A DNA stretch of 64,000 nucleotides, from contig CAVXIC010000013.1 of assembly GCA_963761755.1 (NCBI GenBank), positions 682,001 through 746,000 of the forward strand. The letters are read 5' to 3'. The notes beneath the pieces are model-generated. The model did no database searches. It saw nothing but the letters and a program-made list of their open reading frames with translations, and was not told where the DNA came from. The DNA comes from CAJXVA01 sp963761755 (GTDB taxonomy: Bacteria; Myxococcota_A; Polyangia; Nannocystales; Nannocystaceae). This document shows positions 8,079-19,594 of the stretch, piece after piece (position 1 is the first letter of the stretch; the number at the start of each line of letters is the position of its first letter). A program made the position numbers and the translations under genes.

Positions 8079-9473
8079 TCACTCGAGCGCGGCGTGGAAC
8101 GTCACGAGCACGCGGAAGACCTCGCCGTACTCCTCTTCCAGATCGCCGACGAGCTTCGCTGCAATCTCTTGGTTGCCATCTCGGAGCAGCTTGCGGGCGA
8201 GCGAGGCGAGCGAGGCGATGTAACGCGCGCCCACGATGTCCGCGGCGTCATGGATCTGCACGCACATCGACAGGGCAGCGTCGTCGTGCCCGGCGGTGAT
8301 CGACTCCTCGAGGTCGGTGATCCAGTCCGGGAACATGCCCATGAAATCCTCGATGGTCTCCCGCGCGATGGCGGGACTTTGACCGAGCGACGCGAGTACG
8401 GCGATATCGACGTGCTCGAGCGCGCTGTCGGGGACCTCGCCGGGCGCACTGGCGGCGCCGAGCGAGGAGTGGGGGGTGAACGGAATGACGACCGCCGTGC
8501 TCGATGACGGCTCTTCGCGCTCCTTTGGAGCCTCGAAGCGAACGAAGTCGCCGGATCGAAGTGCGACCAGAGACCTCAGCGTTCGGAACCGACCCAGAAG
8601 CGAGGACTCGATCGTCTGCGCGACCGAGCTCTCTCCATCGCACATCGCCCAGACGGCGGCGGCGTCCTTCCACTGTTCCAGCGCGACCTCGTCCGCCTCT
8701 CGAAGCTCGGACCAGTCGCTCTCGTCGCCGCGGTCGAGCTCGGTTTTGGGGGCGCTGTGCGGAGGTCGAGCCACCGGCACGACGATCGCTGCCTCCGACT
8801 CGATCGTGCGAGCGAGCAGCACGAACTCGTCGCGTTGCCGGGCATGTTCCATCAGGAGGTAGTCGAGCTTGAGCGCGTCCTCGGGCTCGAGGCGCGAACC
8901 GATCCACTGGACGTCGCCGCGCAAGAAGGTCAGCTGCGTCCCGACTTCGGACGAACGGCGCAGGCTCTCGAGCACGCTGGTCTCGATGAACATCCGGGCC
9001 AGGCTCATCCACAGCGGGCGTTCGCCTTCGGCGCTGAATCGATTCGGGCTGCGGTGGTGAACGGCGGCACTCCATCGGTCGACCTGACCGTGTTCGTCCG
9101 TGCTGATCGCTGCGACGACACGGCCTTCGACGATGTCGAACGCGGCGCCCCACGAGCCGTCGGCGCTCTCGAGCGCGAGCAGCCCCGTCGGCGTTTGACT
9201 CGCGATTCCGGCCAGCATGTCCACTGGAGGCATGTCTACGGCGGACGACCACCGCAAAGGGCTGATCTTCGATCGTTCAGCGGAGACGATCGCGACGGGC
9301 ATCCCGGCCACCTCGAGCTCCCACGGCGCGGTTGAATTGCGAGTTGAGGCAGGACTCGCGGGGTCTGCTTCACCGACCGCAAAGAGTTCCTCCGTCCGCA
9401 CGCGCCGTGATTGCCCGCGCCGCGAAATGGGTCCCATTCTGGGCCTGGGGCGTCTTTTCGGCGTTCCTGTCAC
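8079..9473 (-). CDS. Protein with C-terminal HPt-like domain; signalling scaffold
   Basis: A 464-residue protein from GTG 9473. The middle region (about 85-230: LLALESADGSWGAAFDIVEGRVVAAI) resembles DUF4388/PATAN-like segments seen fused to response regulators in myxobacteria. The last 110 residues look like a histidine phosphotransfer domain: VQIHDAADIVGAR matches the HPt pattern (A/I)HxLKGxxxxxGA, retaining the His but with an Asp-Ala-Ala in place of Leu-Lys-Gly. No kinase is adjacent. The assignment is by pattern only. Confidence 0.55.
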   Translation of the reverse strand: MTGTPKRRPRPRMGPISRRGQSRRVRTEELFAVGEADPASPASTRNSTAPWELEVAGMPVAIVSAERSKISPLRWSSAVDMPPVDMLAGIASQTPTGLLALESADGSWGAAFDIVEGRVVAAISTDEHGQVDRWSAAVHHRSPNRFSAEGERPLWMSLARMFIETSVLESLRRSSEVGTQLTFLRGDVQWIGSRLEPEDALKLDYLLMEHARQRDEFVLLARTIESEAAIVVPVARPPHSAPKTELDRGDESDWSELREADEVALEQWKDAAAVWAMCDGESSVAQTIESSLLGRFRTLRSLVALRSGDFVRFEAPKEREEPSSSTAVVIPFTPHSSLGAASAPGEVPDSALEHVDIAVLASLGQSPAIARETIEDFMGMFPDWITDLEESITAGHDDAALSMCVQIHDAADIVGARYIASLASLARKLLRDGNQEIAAKLVGDLEEEYGEVFRVLVTFHAALE

Positions 9474-9657
9474 ACGACCTCAGTCAACCATAGGCGCGGT
9501 CCCGACGTTTGACACGTGAAATGTTTGTAACCTGAGAAGCGCTCTGTGGAAGAGTGATGAATCGTGTTCTCGGCCGATCCAGCGAGCGCAACGGACCGCC
9601 GCGACCGGCGCGGGCGAGAGATTCCCGGTGGCCTGGGTGTGGTATCCAGCGGCCTCG

Positions 9658-10566
9658 ATGCAGTTTCTGGCAGTCGTCAACCCTGCAGCCGGCGGAGGCC
9701 GCTGCGGCAAAGAGTATCTGGCGGCGGTTCGCCGGCTCGAGGATGCCGGTCTGGAGATCGAGGTCGTGACGACGTCCGCGCCGGGCGAAGCAGCCGAGCT
9801 CGTTCGCGCCGCGTGGGCCAAGGGGCAGCGACGCTTCCTGGCGGTCGGCGGAGACGGCACCGGATACGAACTCATCAACGGCATGTTCCCCGCTGCGCTC
9901 GAGGATGGCGCCGACCGTCCCCAGCTCGGGTTCCTGCCGATGGGGACCGGCAACTCCTTTCTGCGAGACTTCATGCGCCCCGGGGACAAGGACGGAGCCG
10001 GGCACGCGCTCGCAGCCCTCGTGGAGCGGCGTACGCGGACGGTCGACGTCGTGCGCATCCAGCACGACCGGGGCGAGAACGTGTTCATCAACCTCTTTGC
10101 GATCGGATTCGCCGCCGACGTGAACTCGCGCGCGGCTCGATACAAGAACTGGGGGGAGTTTGGCTACGTTGGCAGCGTGATCGCCGAGACGCTGGGACTC
10201 GCGCCCAAGCCGTACCGGATCCGCCAGGACGACGGGGCATGGGACGACGCCGCTGCGTCCTTCATCGCCATCTGCAACAGCAGGTTCACCGGGGGCACGA
10301 TGATGATGGCCCCGGACGCCGACACCTCCGATGGGAAGCTCGACGTCATCCACGTGGGCGCGTTGGGCCGGATCGGTCTGCTGCGCGCGTTCCCGAAGAT
10401 CTTCGAGGGCAAGCACCTCCAGCTCGAGGCGGTGCGCGCGTCTCAGCCGGCTCGAGTGGAGTTCCAGCTCGAAGGCCCCACCAACATCATGCTCGATGGT
10501 GAGGCGCTGTACGTGCAGCCCAAGGTCATCGAGGTCCTGCCTCGAGCCTTGGACGTCTACGTGTGA
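9658..10566 (+). CDS. Diacylglycerol/sphingosine kinase-family lipid kinase
   Basis: 302 residues from ATG 9658 (the frame opens 30 nt earlier but the family begins at MQFLAVVNPAAGGG). It has the kinase-catalytic signatures NPAAGGGR, GGDGTGYELING and PMGTGNSF of the DAGK_cat domain, and a YegS-like C-terminal half. The family phosphorylates diacylglycerol or related lipids at the membrane. The 184-bp gap to the divergent gene holds a TTTGACA box (9508-9514), but no clear -10 at the right distance. Confidence 0.85.
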   Translation: MQFLAVVNPAAGGGRCGKEYLAAVRRLEDAGLEIEVVTTSAPGEAAELVRAAWAKGQRRFLAVGGDGTGYELINGMFPAALEDGADRPQLGFLPMGTGNSFLRDFMRPGDKDGAGHALAALVERRTRTVDVVRIQHDRGENVFINLFAIGFAADVNSRAARYKNWGEFGYVGSVIAETLGLAPKPYRIRQDDGAWDDAAASFIAICNSRFTGGTMMMAPDADTSDGKLDVIHVGALGRIGLLRAFPKIFEGKHLQLEAVRASQPARVEFQLEGPTNIMLDGEALYVQPKVIEVLPRALDVYV

Positions 10567-10590
10567 GGCTGCCGCCAGGGTGCCTGGCGG

Positions 10591-12858
<2,268 letters not shown>

Positions 12859-12947
12859 AGGCGCGAAGGGTACCCCCTCTTGGGCCCGAGAACTCGTTGG
12901 ACGACGTCACGCCACCAAATCGCGGCACGACAGCCCGAAGATGGCCC

Positions 12948-14450
12948 TCAGCTCGAGGCCTTTCTGGGGACCGGGTGCGGTGGGGAGGGCGGCAGCACGA
13001 TCGTCACGCGCGCGCCGTCGCGACCATCGATCTCCAGGTGCCCACCGTGCATGTCCACGATCTTGTGCGCGATGGCCATGCCCAGGCCGGTGCCCGTCTC
13101 CTTGGTCGTGAAGAACGGCTCGAAGATCCGCGGCACGACGTTCTCGTCGATTCCAGGTCCGTTGTCCGCGACCACGATGCGTGCGCCTGCGCCGTCTCGG
13201 TGCACCGAGAGCTCGACGCGGCCGTCCGGTTGGCCCGCGACCGCTTCGAGCGCGTTGCGGGTGAGGTTGAGCAGCACCTGCTCGATGCGCTGGCGGTCGA
13301 TCTCGACGGGGATGCTGCGGATCTCGCAGCTCGTGATCATGTCGACACCCAGCTCCTGGGCGACCGGGCGCTCGAGGCTGGCGACGTGCTCGATGAGCTC
13401 GCACACGTTGGTCGTGCGAGCGGTCAGGGCCGTGGGACGCGCGAAGGTGAGGAAGTCGGAGACGAGCGCCCCGAGCCGAAGGATTTCTTCCCGCACGGTG
13501 TCGAGTGGTCCGCGGACCTTGGGGTCGTCGGTGATCTTCTCGAGGCGCCGTTCGAGGAGCTGCAGCTGAAGGTTTGCCGCGTTGAGTGGGTTGCGGATCT
13601 CGTGGGCCAGACCGGCGGACACCGTGCCGACGGCGGCGAGTTTCTCGGCCATCCGGGTGCGTCGCTCGAGTTCGGCGAGATCGGTGATGTCCAGCCCCGA
13701 GGCGTAGATGCGGAAGGCCGCACCGTCTCCAAGGGCGGCGAGCTGCCAGCTGATGCTTCGCTCTTCAACCCGTCCTTCCGACGTGCGGCGGATGATCAGG
13801 CCGTCGACGCTGACGGCTTCGGGGTGCTCTCGCAGCGAGTTGAACGCATCTCGAAGCGCGGCACGGGCCCGCGGCGGGACGCAGGTCTCGAGCCAGTTCG
13901 TTCCCACGACTTCGGCGGCGCTCAGACCGGTGGCCGCGGCGACGGCCGGGTTGGCCTGCACCACGTGAAGGTTGCCGTCCAGCACGAGCAGGAGCGCTTG
14001 GACGGTGTCGACGAGCGTCCGCAAGGCCTCTTCGCTGCGGCCCAGGCGAGACTGCAGCGATGCGGCGCGTCGATGGAGCGTGACCTGTCGCCTCGCCCGC
14101 TCCACGGTGGAGACGAGGTCTTCGGGGTCGAAGGGCTTGAGGATGTACGCGAAGGCATCGGACTTGACCGCCTCGGCCGCGTCGTGAATCGAGGCATTGC
14201 CCGTGATCAGGAGGACCTCCTGCAGGGCGTCTCCGGTCTTGAGCCGGGGCACGATCTGAGGGCCGCGCGCGTCGGGGAGTTGAACGTCCACGAGCGCAAC
14301 GTCGAACTCGGCCCGCGCCAGCTCGAGCCCCAGCTCCGCGCTATCGGCCGTTCTCACCGTGGCACCCTCGCCTTCGAGGATCTCTTGGAGGTTCTCCACG
14401 AGGTCCGCGTGGTCGTCGATGACCAGGATGCGTGCGCCCAATAGCCGCAT
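12948..14450 (-). CDS. Hybrid signalling protein: receiver, PAS, histidine kinase
   Basis: 500 residues from ATG 14450. There is an N-terminal receiver (VIDDHAD, phospho-acceptor Asp55 in LVDVQLPD, Lys in ILKPFDPEDL), a coiled linker, a PAS domain (about 145-255), then HisKA (SAGLAHEIRNPLNAANLQLQ) and HATPase_c (LNLTRNALEAV, DNGPGI, GTGLGMAIAHKIVDMHGGH). The receiver-first order means the kinase may be controlled by phosphorylation from another kinase, for example the one encoded 49 bp upstream in the same operon. No membrane segments, so cytoplasmic. Confidence 0.9.
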   Translation of the reverse strand: MRLLGARILVIDDHADLVENLQEILEGEGATVRTADSAELGLELARAEFDVALVDVQLPDARGPQIVPRLKTGDALQEVLLITGNASIHDAAEAVKSDAFAYILKPFDPEDLVSTVERARRQVTLHRRAASLQSRLGRSEEALRTLVDTVQALLLVLDGNLHVVQANPAVAAATGLSAAEVVGTNWLETCVPPRARAALRDAFNSLREHPEAVSVDGLIIRRTSEGRVEERSISWQLAALGDGAAFRIYASGLDITDLAELERRTRMAEKLAAVGTVSAGLAHEIRNPLNAANLQLQLLERRLEKITDDPKVRGPLDTVREEILRLGALVSDFLTFARPTALTARTTNVCELIEHVASLERPVAQELGVDMITSCEIRSIPVEIDRQRIEQVLLNLTRNALEAVAGQPDGRVELSVHRDGAGARIVVADNGPGIDENVVPRIFEPFFTTKETGTGLGMAIAHKIVDMHGGHLEIDGRDGARVTIVLPPSPPHPVPRKASS

Positions 14451-14499
14451 GGGGCCAGTGTGCGGTGTGCGTCTCGCCGATGGAAGGCGATTCGTTCGG

Positions 14500-15594
14500 T
14501 CACGGGTTTTGGCGGGACGGGAAGTGCAGGAGCACCCGGGCGCCGCCCTCGGAGAGGTTCTCAGCGGTGGCTTTGCCGCCATGGCGCCGCATGATGCTCT
14601 CGACGAGAGCCAGCCCCAGCCCGATGCCGGCGGTGGTGGCGAGGGGATCGAAGGCATGATCGAGCAGCGCGGCGTCGAAGCCCGGACCGTGATCTCGGAT
14701 GCACAGGGCGATGGCGTCATCGGACCGCAGCACGCCCAGCTCGACGTCACCCCGGCCTCGCGTCGCGGTGTTGGCGTTGCGAAGCAGGTTCACCAGCGCC
14801 CGCTGCAGCAGACCCGAGTCGGCCTGGATGCGCAGGCCCGGTGGCGCCTCGACGCGGCATGTCACCGTGGAGGGGAGGGCCGCCTCCTCGATCGCGAGCG
14901 CGAAGGCGTCGGAGACGTCGATCGACTCCAGGCGCGGCGGCGCGTTTCGAGCCAGGTGCATCAGGTCCGCGACGATGCGGTGACACGTTCGGGCTTGGCG
15001 GGCGATCTTCTCGAGATGCCGTACCGCCTTGTCATCGAGGTCCGCGCGGCGCTCGAGGAGATAGATCGACGACTCGATCACCCCCAGTGGGTTGCGGAGC
15101 TCGTGGCCGAGGGTCCCCGCCGCTTTGCCCATCGCGACCAGTCGGTTGCGCGGCGAGGCGGGATCATCGGCGCGTTGCTGCGCGACCTGGGCGGTGATGC
15201 GCACCTCCGTGTCCGTCCACTGCGCAAGGGCCTCGAGCGCCTCGACGGACTCGGCGCGACGGCGGCGAGCGGCACCCAGCAGCGTCAGCGCCTCGACGTG
15301 GTCGGACAGCGGGGACGTCGTCAGCGCTTCGTCTGCGAGCGCAGCCCGGCGTGGGCCCGCCTGTGCCGGATCGCCGAGGGTCTCGCGAATCCAGGCGCCA
15401 TACGCCCGGGCCCAAGGGGCTTCGAGCGCTCGGCCGAGCGCGTCTGCATCCGCCACCGCGTGGTCGAGCAGGGCGGACCGCACGGCGGCCGGGAGGACGT
15501 TCCGCGGCCAGGGAATGGCGTCCCAGTTGCGCATCGCAGACCCAAGGTCGACCAAACAGACCAATTCCGCCAGTGATTCTCGACGCGCGAGCAT
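14500..15594 (-). CDS. Cytoplasmic histidine kinase
   Basis: 364 residues from ATG 15594 (ATG 15534, at MRNWDAIP, is an alternative). A roughly 110-residue N-terminal helical region of no recognised family is followed by a HisKA domain (GTLGHELRNPLGVIESSIYLL) and HATPase_c (NLLRNANTATRG, DHGPGFD, GIGLGLALVES, MRRHGGK). No transmembrane segment. It is in one operon with the receiver-PAS-kinase gene and divergent from an NtrC-type regulator across an 88-bp intergenic region bearing a palindrome. Confidence 0.85.
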   Translation of the reverse strand: MLARRESLAELVCLVDLGSAMRNWDAIPWPRNVLPAAVRSALLDHAVADADALGRALEAPWARAYGAWIRETLGDPAQAGPRRAALADEALTTSPLSDHVEALTLLGAARRRRAESVEALEALAQWTDTEVRITAQVAQQRADDPASPRNRLVAMGKAAGTLGHELRNPLGVIESSIYLLERRADLDDKAVRHLEKIARQARTCHRIVADLMHLARNAPPRLESIDVSDAFALAIEEAALPSTVTCRVEAPPGLRIQADSGLLQRALVNLLRNANTATRGRGDVELGVLRSDDAIALCIRDHGPGFDAALLDHAFDPLATTAGIGLGLALVESIMRRHGGKATAENLSEGGARVLLHFPSRQNP

Positions 15595-15618
15595 GCTCGA
15601 CGTTCGAGGGCGCGCTGA

Positions 15619-15634
15619 TTGCGCAGCTGCGCAA
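15619..15634. promoter_or_regulatory. Perfect 16-bp palindrome, candidate operator
   Basis: TTGCGCAGCTGCGCAA is an exact palindrome lying between the divergent kinase operon (start 15594) and the NtrC-type regulator gene (start 15683). Its position between divergent signalling genes and dimer-type symmetry suggest a binding site, possibly for the Fis-type helix-turn-helix of the adjacent regulator (autoregulation). The last is inference. Confidence 0.5.
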
Positions 15635-15682
15635 AATATGCGTCGCCGTGGCGGCGTTCGCGGGATATCCCCGCACAGGCGC

Positions 15683-17095
15683 ATGTCTGCTCTCGAAGCT
15701 CCCATCGAAGAAACGCGCATCCTCCTCGTCGACGACGAAGCGGCGGCGCGCAACGCCCTCGTCGAGCTGCTTCGCGAGGAGGGATACGCGGTCCGCTCCG
15801 CCGCCGACGGCTTCAAGGCCCTCGGTCAGGTCGACGAGTGGAGCCCCCATCTCATCATCACCGACGTGAAGATGCCGGGGCTCGATGGCTTGGCGCTGAT
15901 GAAGAAGCTGCGGGAGCGCGGGGACGTGGTGGGCATCGTGGTGATGACTGCGTTCGGCTCGGTCGAGAACGCCGTCGAGGCGATGCAACAGGGAGCGGAC
16001 GACTACCTCACCAAGCCGGTCCACTTCCCCGAGCTGCTGATCGTCGTCCACAAGGTCCTGGAGCATCAGCGTCTGCGTCACGAGAACTCACGGCTCAAGT
16101 CCGAGCTCAGCCGCGACCACGGCAGTCGGGGGGTATCGTGGATTGGTACGTCCAAGGCGTCGCGAGACCTGGTCGCCCTGATTCGTCAGGTCGCGCACTC
16201 CGATGCCCCCGCGCTGGTGCTCGGAGAGCGCGGCACGGGGAAGCAGCTGGTGGCCAGGGCGCTGCACGACTGGGGTTCGCGCGCGGAGGGTCCGTTCGTC
16301 ACCGTGCACTGTGCGGGGCTGGACGCGTCGGTGATCGAGGCGGAACTCTTCGGACATGTCGCCGGTGCAATCCCGGGGAAGACGTCGGGCCGAGAGGGTG
16401 CGGTCGCCCGAGCTCACGGCGGGACCCTGCTGCTCGACGAGGTCTCGCAGCTGCCCGGCTCGGCCCAAAACAAGCTCCTGCGGCTGCTTCAGGAGGGGGT
16501 CTACGAGCCTGTGGGCGCCGAGAACTCCGAGACCGCCGACGTTCGGATCGTCGCGGCCAGCGAGGTCGATCTGCACAAGCTCGCTGACGACGGGGGATTT
16601 CGGGACGACCTCTACTACCGCTTGAACGTAGTGACGCTGCGGGTTCCCTCGCTGCGGCAGCGGTGGGAAGACTTGCCCGCGCTCGCCATGCACTTCCTGC
16701 AGGTTCACGCGCAGCAGCGCGACAAGCACATTCAGGGATTCAGTGACCGCACGCTTCACGTGCTTCAGCACTTCGAGTGGACGGACAACGTGCGGGAGCT
16801 CGAGCACTGCGTCGAGCGAGCGGTCGTGCTCTGCAACGAGCGCGAGGTGCAGCCCAAGCACCTGCCGCGGGAGGTGCTGCACCACAGCCAGAGCGACAGC
16901 GGCGATGCGCCCCGGATCCCGGGCGCGTCGATGGCCGACATCGAGAAGTATGCGATCCTCAGCACGCTCGAGCTCGTCCGCGGATCCACCCGGAAGGCGG
17001 CCGAGATCTTGGGAATCTCGCCGCGAAAGATCCAGTATCGGCTCGCCGAGTACCGAGAGGCCGGCCCGTCGGGGGTCCCGGCCGTCAAACCCTGA
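15683..17095 (+). CDS. NtrC-family response regulator with degenerate GAFTGA loop
   Basis: 470 residues from ATG 15683. Receiver (LLVDDEA, Asp61 in IITDVKMPG, Lys111), AAA+ domain (about 152-385) with Walker A GERGTGKQ (181-188), Walker B GGTLLLDE (246-253) and arginine-finger region FRDDLYYRLNVV, then a Fis-type helix-turn-helix (TRKAAEILGISPRKIQYRL). The loop that touches sigma-54, normally GAFTGA, reads GAIPGK (228-233). ATP use looks intact but sigma-54 activation is doubtful. It is divergent from two kinase genes that are its likely partners. Confidence 0.9.
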   Translation: MSALEAPIEETRILLVDDEAAARNALVELLREEGYAVRSAADGFKALGQVDEWSPHLIITDVKMPGLDGLALMKKLRERGDVVGIVVMTAFGSVENAVEAMQQGADDYLTKPVHFPELLIVVHKVLEHQRLRHENSRLKSELSRDHGSRGVSWIGTSKASRDLVALIRQVAHSDAPALVLGERGTGKQLVARALHDWGSRAEGPFVTVHCAGLDASVIEAELFGHVAGAIPGKTSGREGAVARAHGGTLLLDEVSQLPGSAQNKLLRLLQEGVYEPVGAENSETADVRIVAASEVDLHKLADDGGFRDDLYYRLNVVTLRVPSLRQRWEDLPALAMHFLQVHAQQRDKHIQGFSDRTLHVLQHFEWTDNVRELEHCVERAVVLCNEREVQPKHLPREVLHHSQSDSGDAPRIPGASMADIEKYAILSTLELVRGSTRKAAEILGISPRKIQYRLAEYREAGPSGVPAVKP

Positions 17096-17143
17096 GCGCG
17101 CCAGACGGCGTGCGTGAGGGCCAGCGGTTGCTAGGCCCACTCC

Positions 17144-18454
17144 ATGGCACCGAAGACACCCAAGGGCGCCGCACGGGTCGTCATCGTCGGCGGCGGCTTC
17201 GGCGGTCTACGCGTGGCGGAACGACTCGCGAAGACCGACTTCGACGTCACCTTGATCGACCGGCGCAACCATCACCTCTTTCAGCCGCTGCTCTATCAGG
17301 TGGCGACCGCGGGCCTCGCGGTGTCCGACATTGCGATGCCCTTGAGGTCCGTCCTGCGCAAGGCGAGCAACGTGCGAATCGTGCTCGACGAGGTGGTGGA
17401 TGTCGACACGTCCGCCAAGCGTATCTCGCTCCGGGACGAGCCCTCGATCCACTACGACTACGCCGTGATCGCTGCAGGCGCCAAGACGCGCCTTCCCCCC
17501 GGAGAGCCCGGTGAACAGGTCTATGGGCTCAAGACCCTCGAAGATGCACGCGCCATCCGCGAGCGCGTGCTCACGTGCTTCGAGCTGGCCGAACACGAGG
17601 ACGAGCCCCGGCGGCGCGAGGCGTTGACGACGTTCGTGGTCGTCGGCGGTGGACCCACGGGCGTCGAGATGGCGGGCGCCATTCGAGAGCTGGCACGCAC
17701 CACCGCCGCCTTGGCCTCGCCGCGACTCTGCGTGCAGGACGTGCGGGTGATCCTCGTCGAGCTCGGCGATCGCGTGCTTTCGGCCTTCGACGCACCCTCG
17801 TCTGCATCGGCCCAGTCGCAGCTCGAGGAGCTGGGGGTCGAGGTTCGCACCGAGACCGGCGTCGAGTTCTGCGAGCGGCCCGGTCGCGTGAAGGTGGGAG
17901 ACGAGACGCTCGAGGTGGGAGCGGTCATCTGGGCCGCGGGCGTGCAGCCGGTCGCTCTGGCGGCGCGCCTGGGAGAGACCGCAGCCGATGGCCGGGTGCT
18001 CGTGGGGGACGACTGCAGTCTGCCCGGAGCGCCGGAGGTCTTCGCGATCGGAGACATCGCGCACCATCAGCCCCCGGACGCGGCCGAGCCGCTGCCTGGG
18101 GTTGCGCCGGTGGCGATGCAGCAGGGGGAATACGTTGCCCGCCAGATCCAACGAAGCGTGGCTGGAAAACCTCGGGAGGCCTTCTCATACAACGACCGTG
18201 GGATCATGGCGACCATCGGGCGGTCCCGAGCCGTCGCTCAGAGAGGTCGCTTTCGAGCGAGCGGCTATCTGGCGTGGCTCGCGTGGCTCGTGGTGCACCT
18301 CGCGACGCTCGTGGGCTTCCGCAACCGAGCCGTCGTCTTCGTGAACTGGGCCTGGCAGTATCTGACCTACCGGCACGGGCACCGAATCCTGCTGCCATCC
18401 TCCGAGCGCCTCGACCGACCTCGAGCCGATTCCGACGTCGGTCGCGCCGCTTGA
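17144..18454 (+). CDS. ndh: Type II NADH dehydrogenase (NDH-2)
   Basis: 436 residues. FAD-binding motif VIVGGGFGGLRVAE at the N terminus, the HHLFQPLLYQVAT segment characteristic of NDH-2, a second Rossmann motif VVVGGGPTGVEMAG for NADH, the FAIGDIAHH FAD contact, and a C-terminal amphipathic/hydrophobic tail (ASGYLAWLAWLVVHLATLVGF) for membrane attachment. It transfers electrons from NADH to quinone without proton pumping. It starts 48 bp after the NtrC-like gene on the same strand; linkage in function is not evident. Confidence 0.92.
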   Translation: MAPKTPKGAARVVIVGGGFGGLRVAERLAKTDFDVTLIDRRNHHLFQPLLYQVATAGLAVSDIAMPLRSVLRKASNVRIVLDEVVDVDTSAKRISLRDEPSIHYDYAVIAAGAKTRLPPGEPGEQVYGLKTLEDARAIRERVLTCFELAEHEDEPRRREALTTFVVVGGGPTGVEMAGAIRELARTTAALASPRLCVQDVRVILVELGDRVLSAFDAPSSASAQSQLEELGVEVRTETGVEFCERPGRVKVGDETLEVGAVIWAAGVQPVALAARLGETAADGRVLVGDDCSLPGAPEVFAIGDIAHHQPPDAAEPLPGVAPVAMQQGEYVARQIQRSVAGKPREAFSYNDRGIMATIGRSRAVAQRGRFRASGYLAWLAWLVVHLATLVGFRNRAVVFVNWAWQYLTYRHGHRILLPSSERLDRPRADSDVGRAA

Positions 18455-18475
18455 GCGCGACCGGGGTTGCCAGCA

Positions 18476-18895
18476 CTACGGCTGCTGGAGTCGCGCCAGC
18501 ATCGTGGAGTCCTGGGCGACCGGCGTGAGCTTCAAGGTCTGTGTCTTGTGGTCCGGCGACACGGGGGCCATCGCCAGCACCTCGCCGGCGTGGCTCTCGA
18601 GCACGACGAACTGGGTGCCGTTGGGGGCGCTGCGAAGCGCCAGGTGACCGAACTCGGAGATCGCCTGCCCGCCCTCGCCCTGGACATAGATCGCGCCCGT
18701 ACCGAAGTCGACGACGATCGCGATCAGTCCGGGAATCAAGCCGGGAAGGAAGAGGAGGATGTCGACGACCAGCGGGACGACGTCGACGCGGCCGCCGCTG
18801 TTCCCAACCCGTTCCGGATGGAGGATGCGCGCGCACGAGGGGGCGAACGTGAGCAGGCACAGGGCTGCGAGGGGGCGCAGTGAGCGTCGAAGCAT
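18476..18895 (-). CDS. Small lipoprotein of the YceK-like type
   Basis: 139 residues from ATG 18895; lipobox APSC (Cys21). The segment HPERVGNSGGRVDVVPLVVD, a hydrophobic stretch LLFLPGLIPGLIAIVVDF and TGAIYV match the pattern of small enterobacterial lipoproteins such as YceK (YPERxGQxxGRID ... VDFxTGxIY). No function is known. The C-terminal 60 residues are not part of that pattern. Convergent with ndh. Confidence 0.65.
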   Translation of the reverse strand: MLRRSLRPLAALCLLTFAPSCARILHPERVGNSGGRVDVVPLVVDILLFLPGLIPGLIAIVVDFGTGAIYVQGEGGQAISEFGHLALRSAPNGTQFVVLESHAGEVLAMAPVSPDHKTQTLKLTPVAQDSTMLARLQQP

Positions 18896-18970
18896 GGACG
18901 CGATGTATACCGCGGGGGGCGACGCGCAACCTTCGCTTGACGGCGTGCCAGCGTTGGCTAGGCCCTGGGC

Positions 18971-19549
18971 ATGCGTTTGCCTCCGTCGCTCCTTCCCGTC
19001 CTTGCGCTCGTGGCGACCGGCCTCGCCGGGTCTGGATGTCCGTCCTCGCAAGCTGCTGCGCAGCCTGGACCTGCGGCGCGCGCCAAGATCGTGGACCGGG
19101 AGGGCCGAGACGTCGGGACCGCCGAGTTCCACGCCATCGACGGCGGGATCCAGATGTCGATGACGCTCACGGATCAGGAGCCCGGTGAGCACGCGCTGCA
19201 CATCCATGAACACGGAGACTGCGGAGGGGCGGGGTTCGAGGAGGCCGGTGGTCACTTCAACCCCACGGCGAAAGGGCACGGGCTCGCCGACGAAGCCGTG
19301 GACGGACACCATGTCGGCGACCTGGTCAACGTCGTCGTCGGCGCCAAGGGCGAGGCCACCGCGACGCGTATCATCTCTGACGCGACCTTGATCGTCGACG
19401 CGCCGGAGACCTCGAAGTCGCTGCTTCGAGACGGAGGGACCTCGATCGTCTTGCACGCCAAGCCGGATGACGGACGCACGAACCCGGCGGGAGCCGCCGG
19501 AGATCGCGTGGCGTGCGGGATCATCGTCCCCGCGCCGCCCTCGCCGTGA
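18971..19549 (+). CDS. sodC: Cu/Zn superoxide dismutase, exported
   Basis: 192 residues with a hydrophobic signal and a lipobox-like GSGC (Cys23), then the SodC fold. Metal ligands are visible in HIHEHGDC, AGGHFNPT and GHHVGDL, and a C-terminal CGIIV strand carries the disulfide cysteine. It converts superoxide to peroxide in the periplasm or on the surface. It may be transcribed with the downstream Rieske/glutamate-synthase-like gene (45 bp apart). Confidence 0.92.
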   Translation: MRLPPSLLPVLALVATGLAGSGCPSSQAAAQPGPAARAKIVDREGRDVGTAEFHAIDGGIQMSMTLTDQEPGEHALHIHEHGDCGGAGFEEAGGHFNPTAKGHGLADEAVDGHHVGDLVNVVVGAKGEATATRIISDATLIVDAPETSKSLLRDGGTSIVLHAKPDDGRTNPAGAAGDRVACGIIVPAPPSP

Positions 19550-19594
19550 CATGCTCCGAGCGCTGCGCCGCCGAGCGAGCACCGAGTCGTCCCG

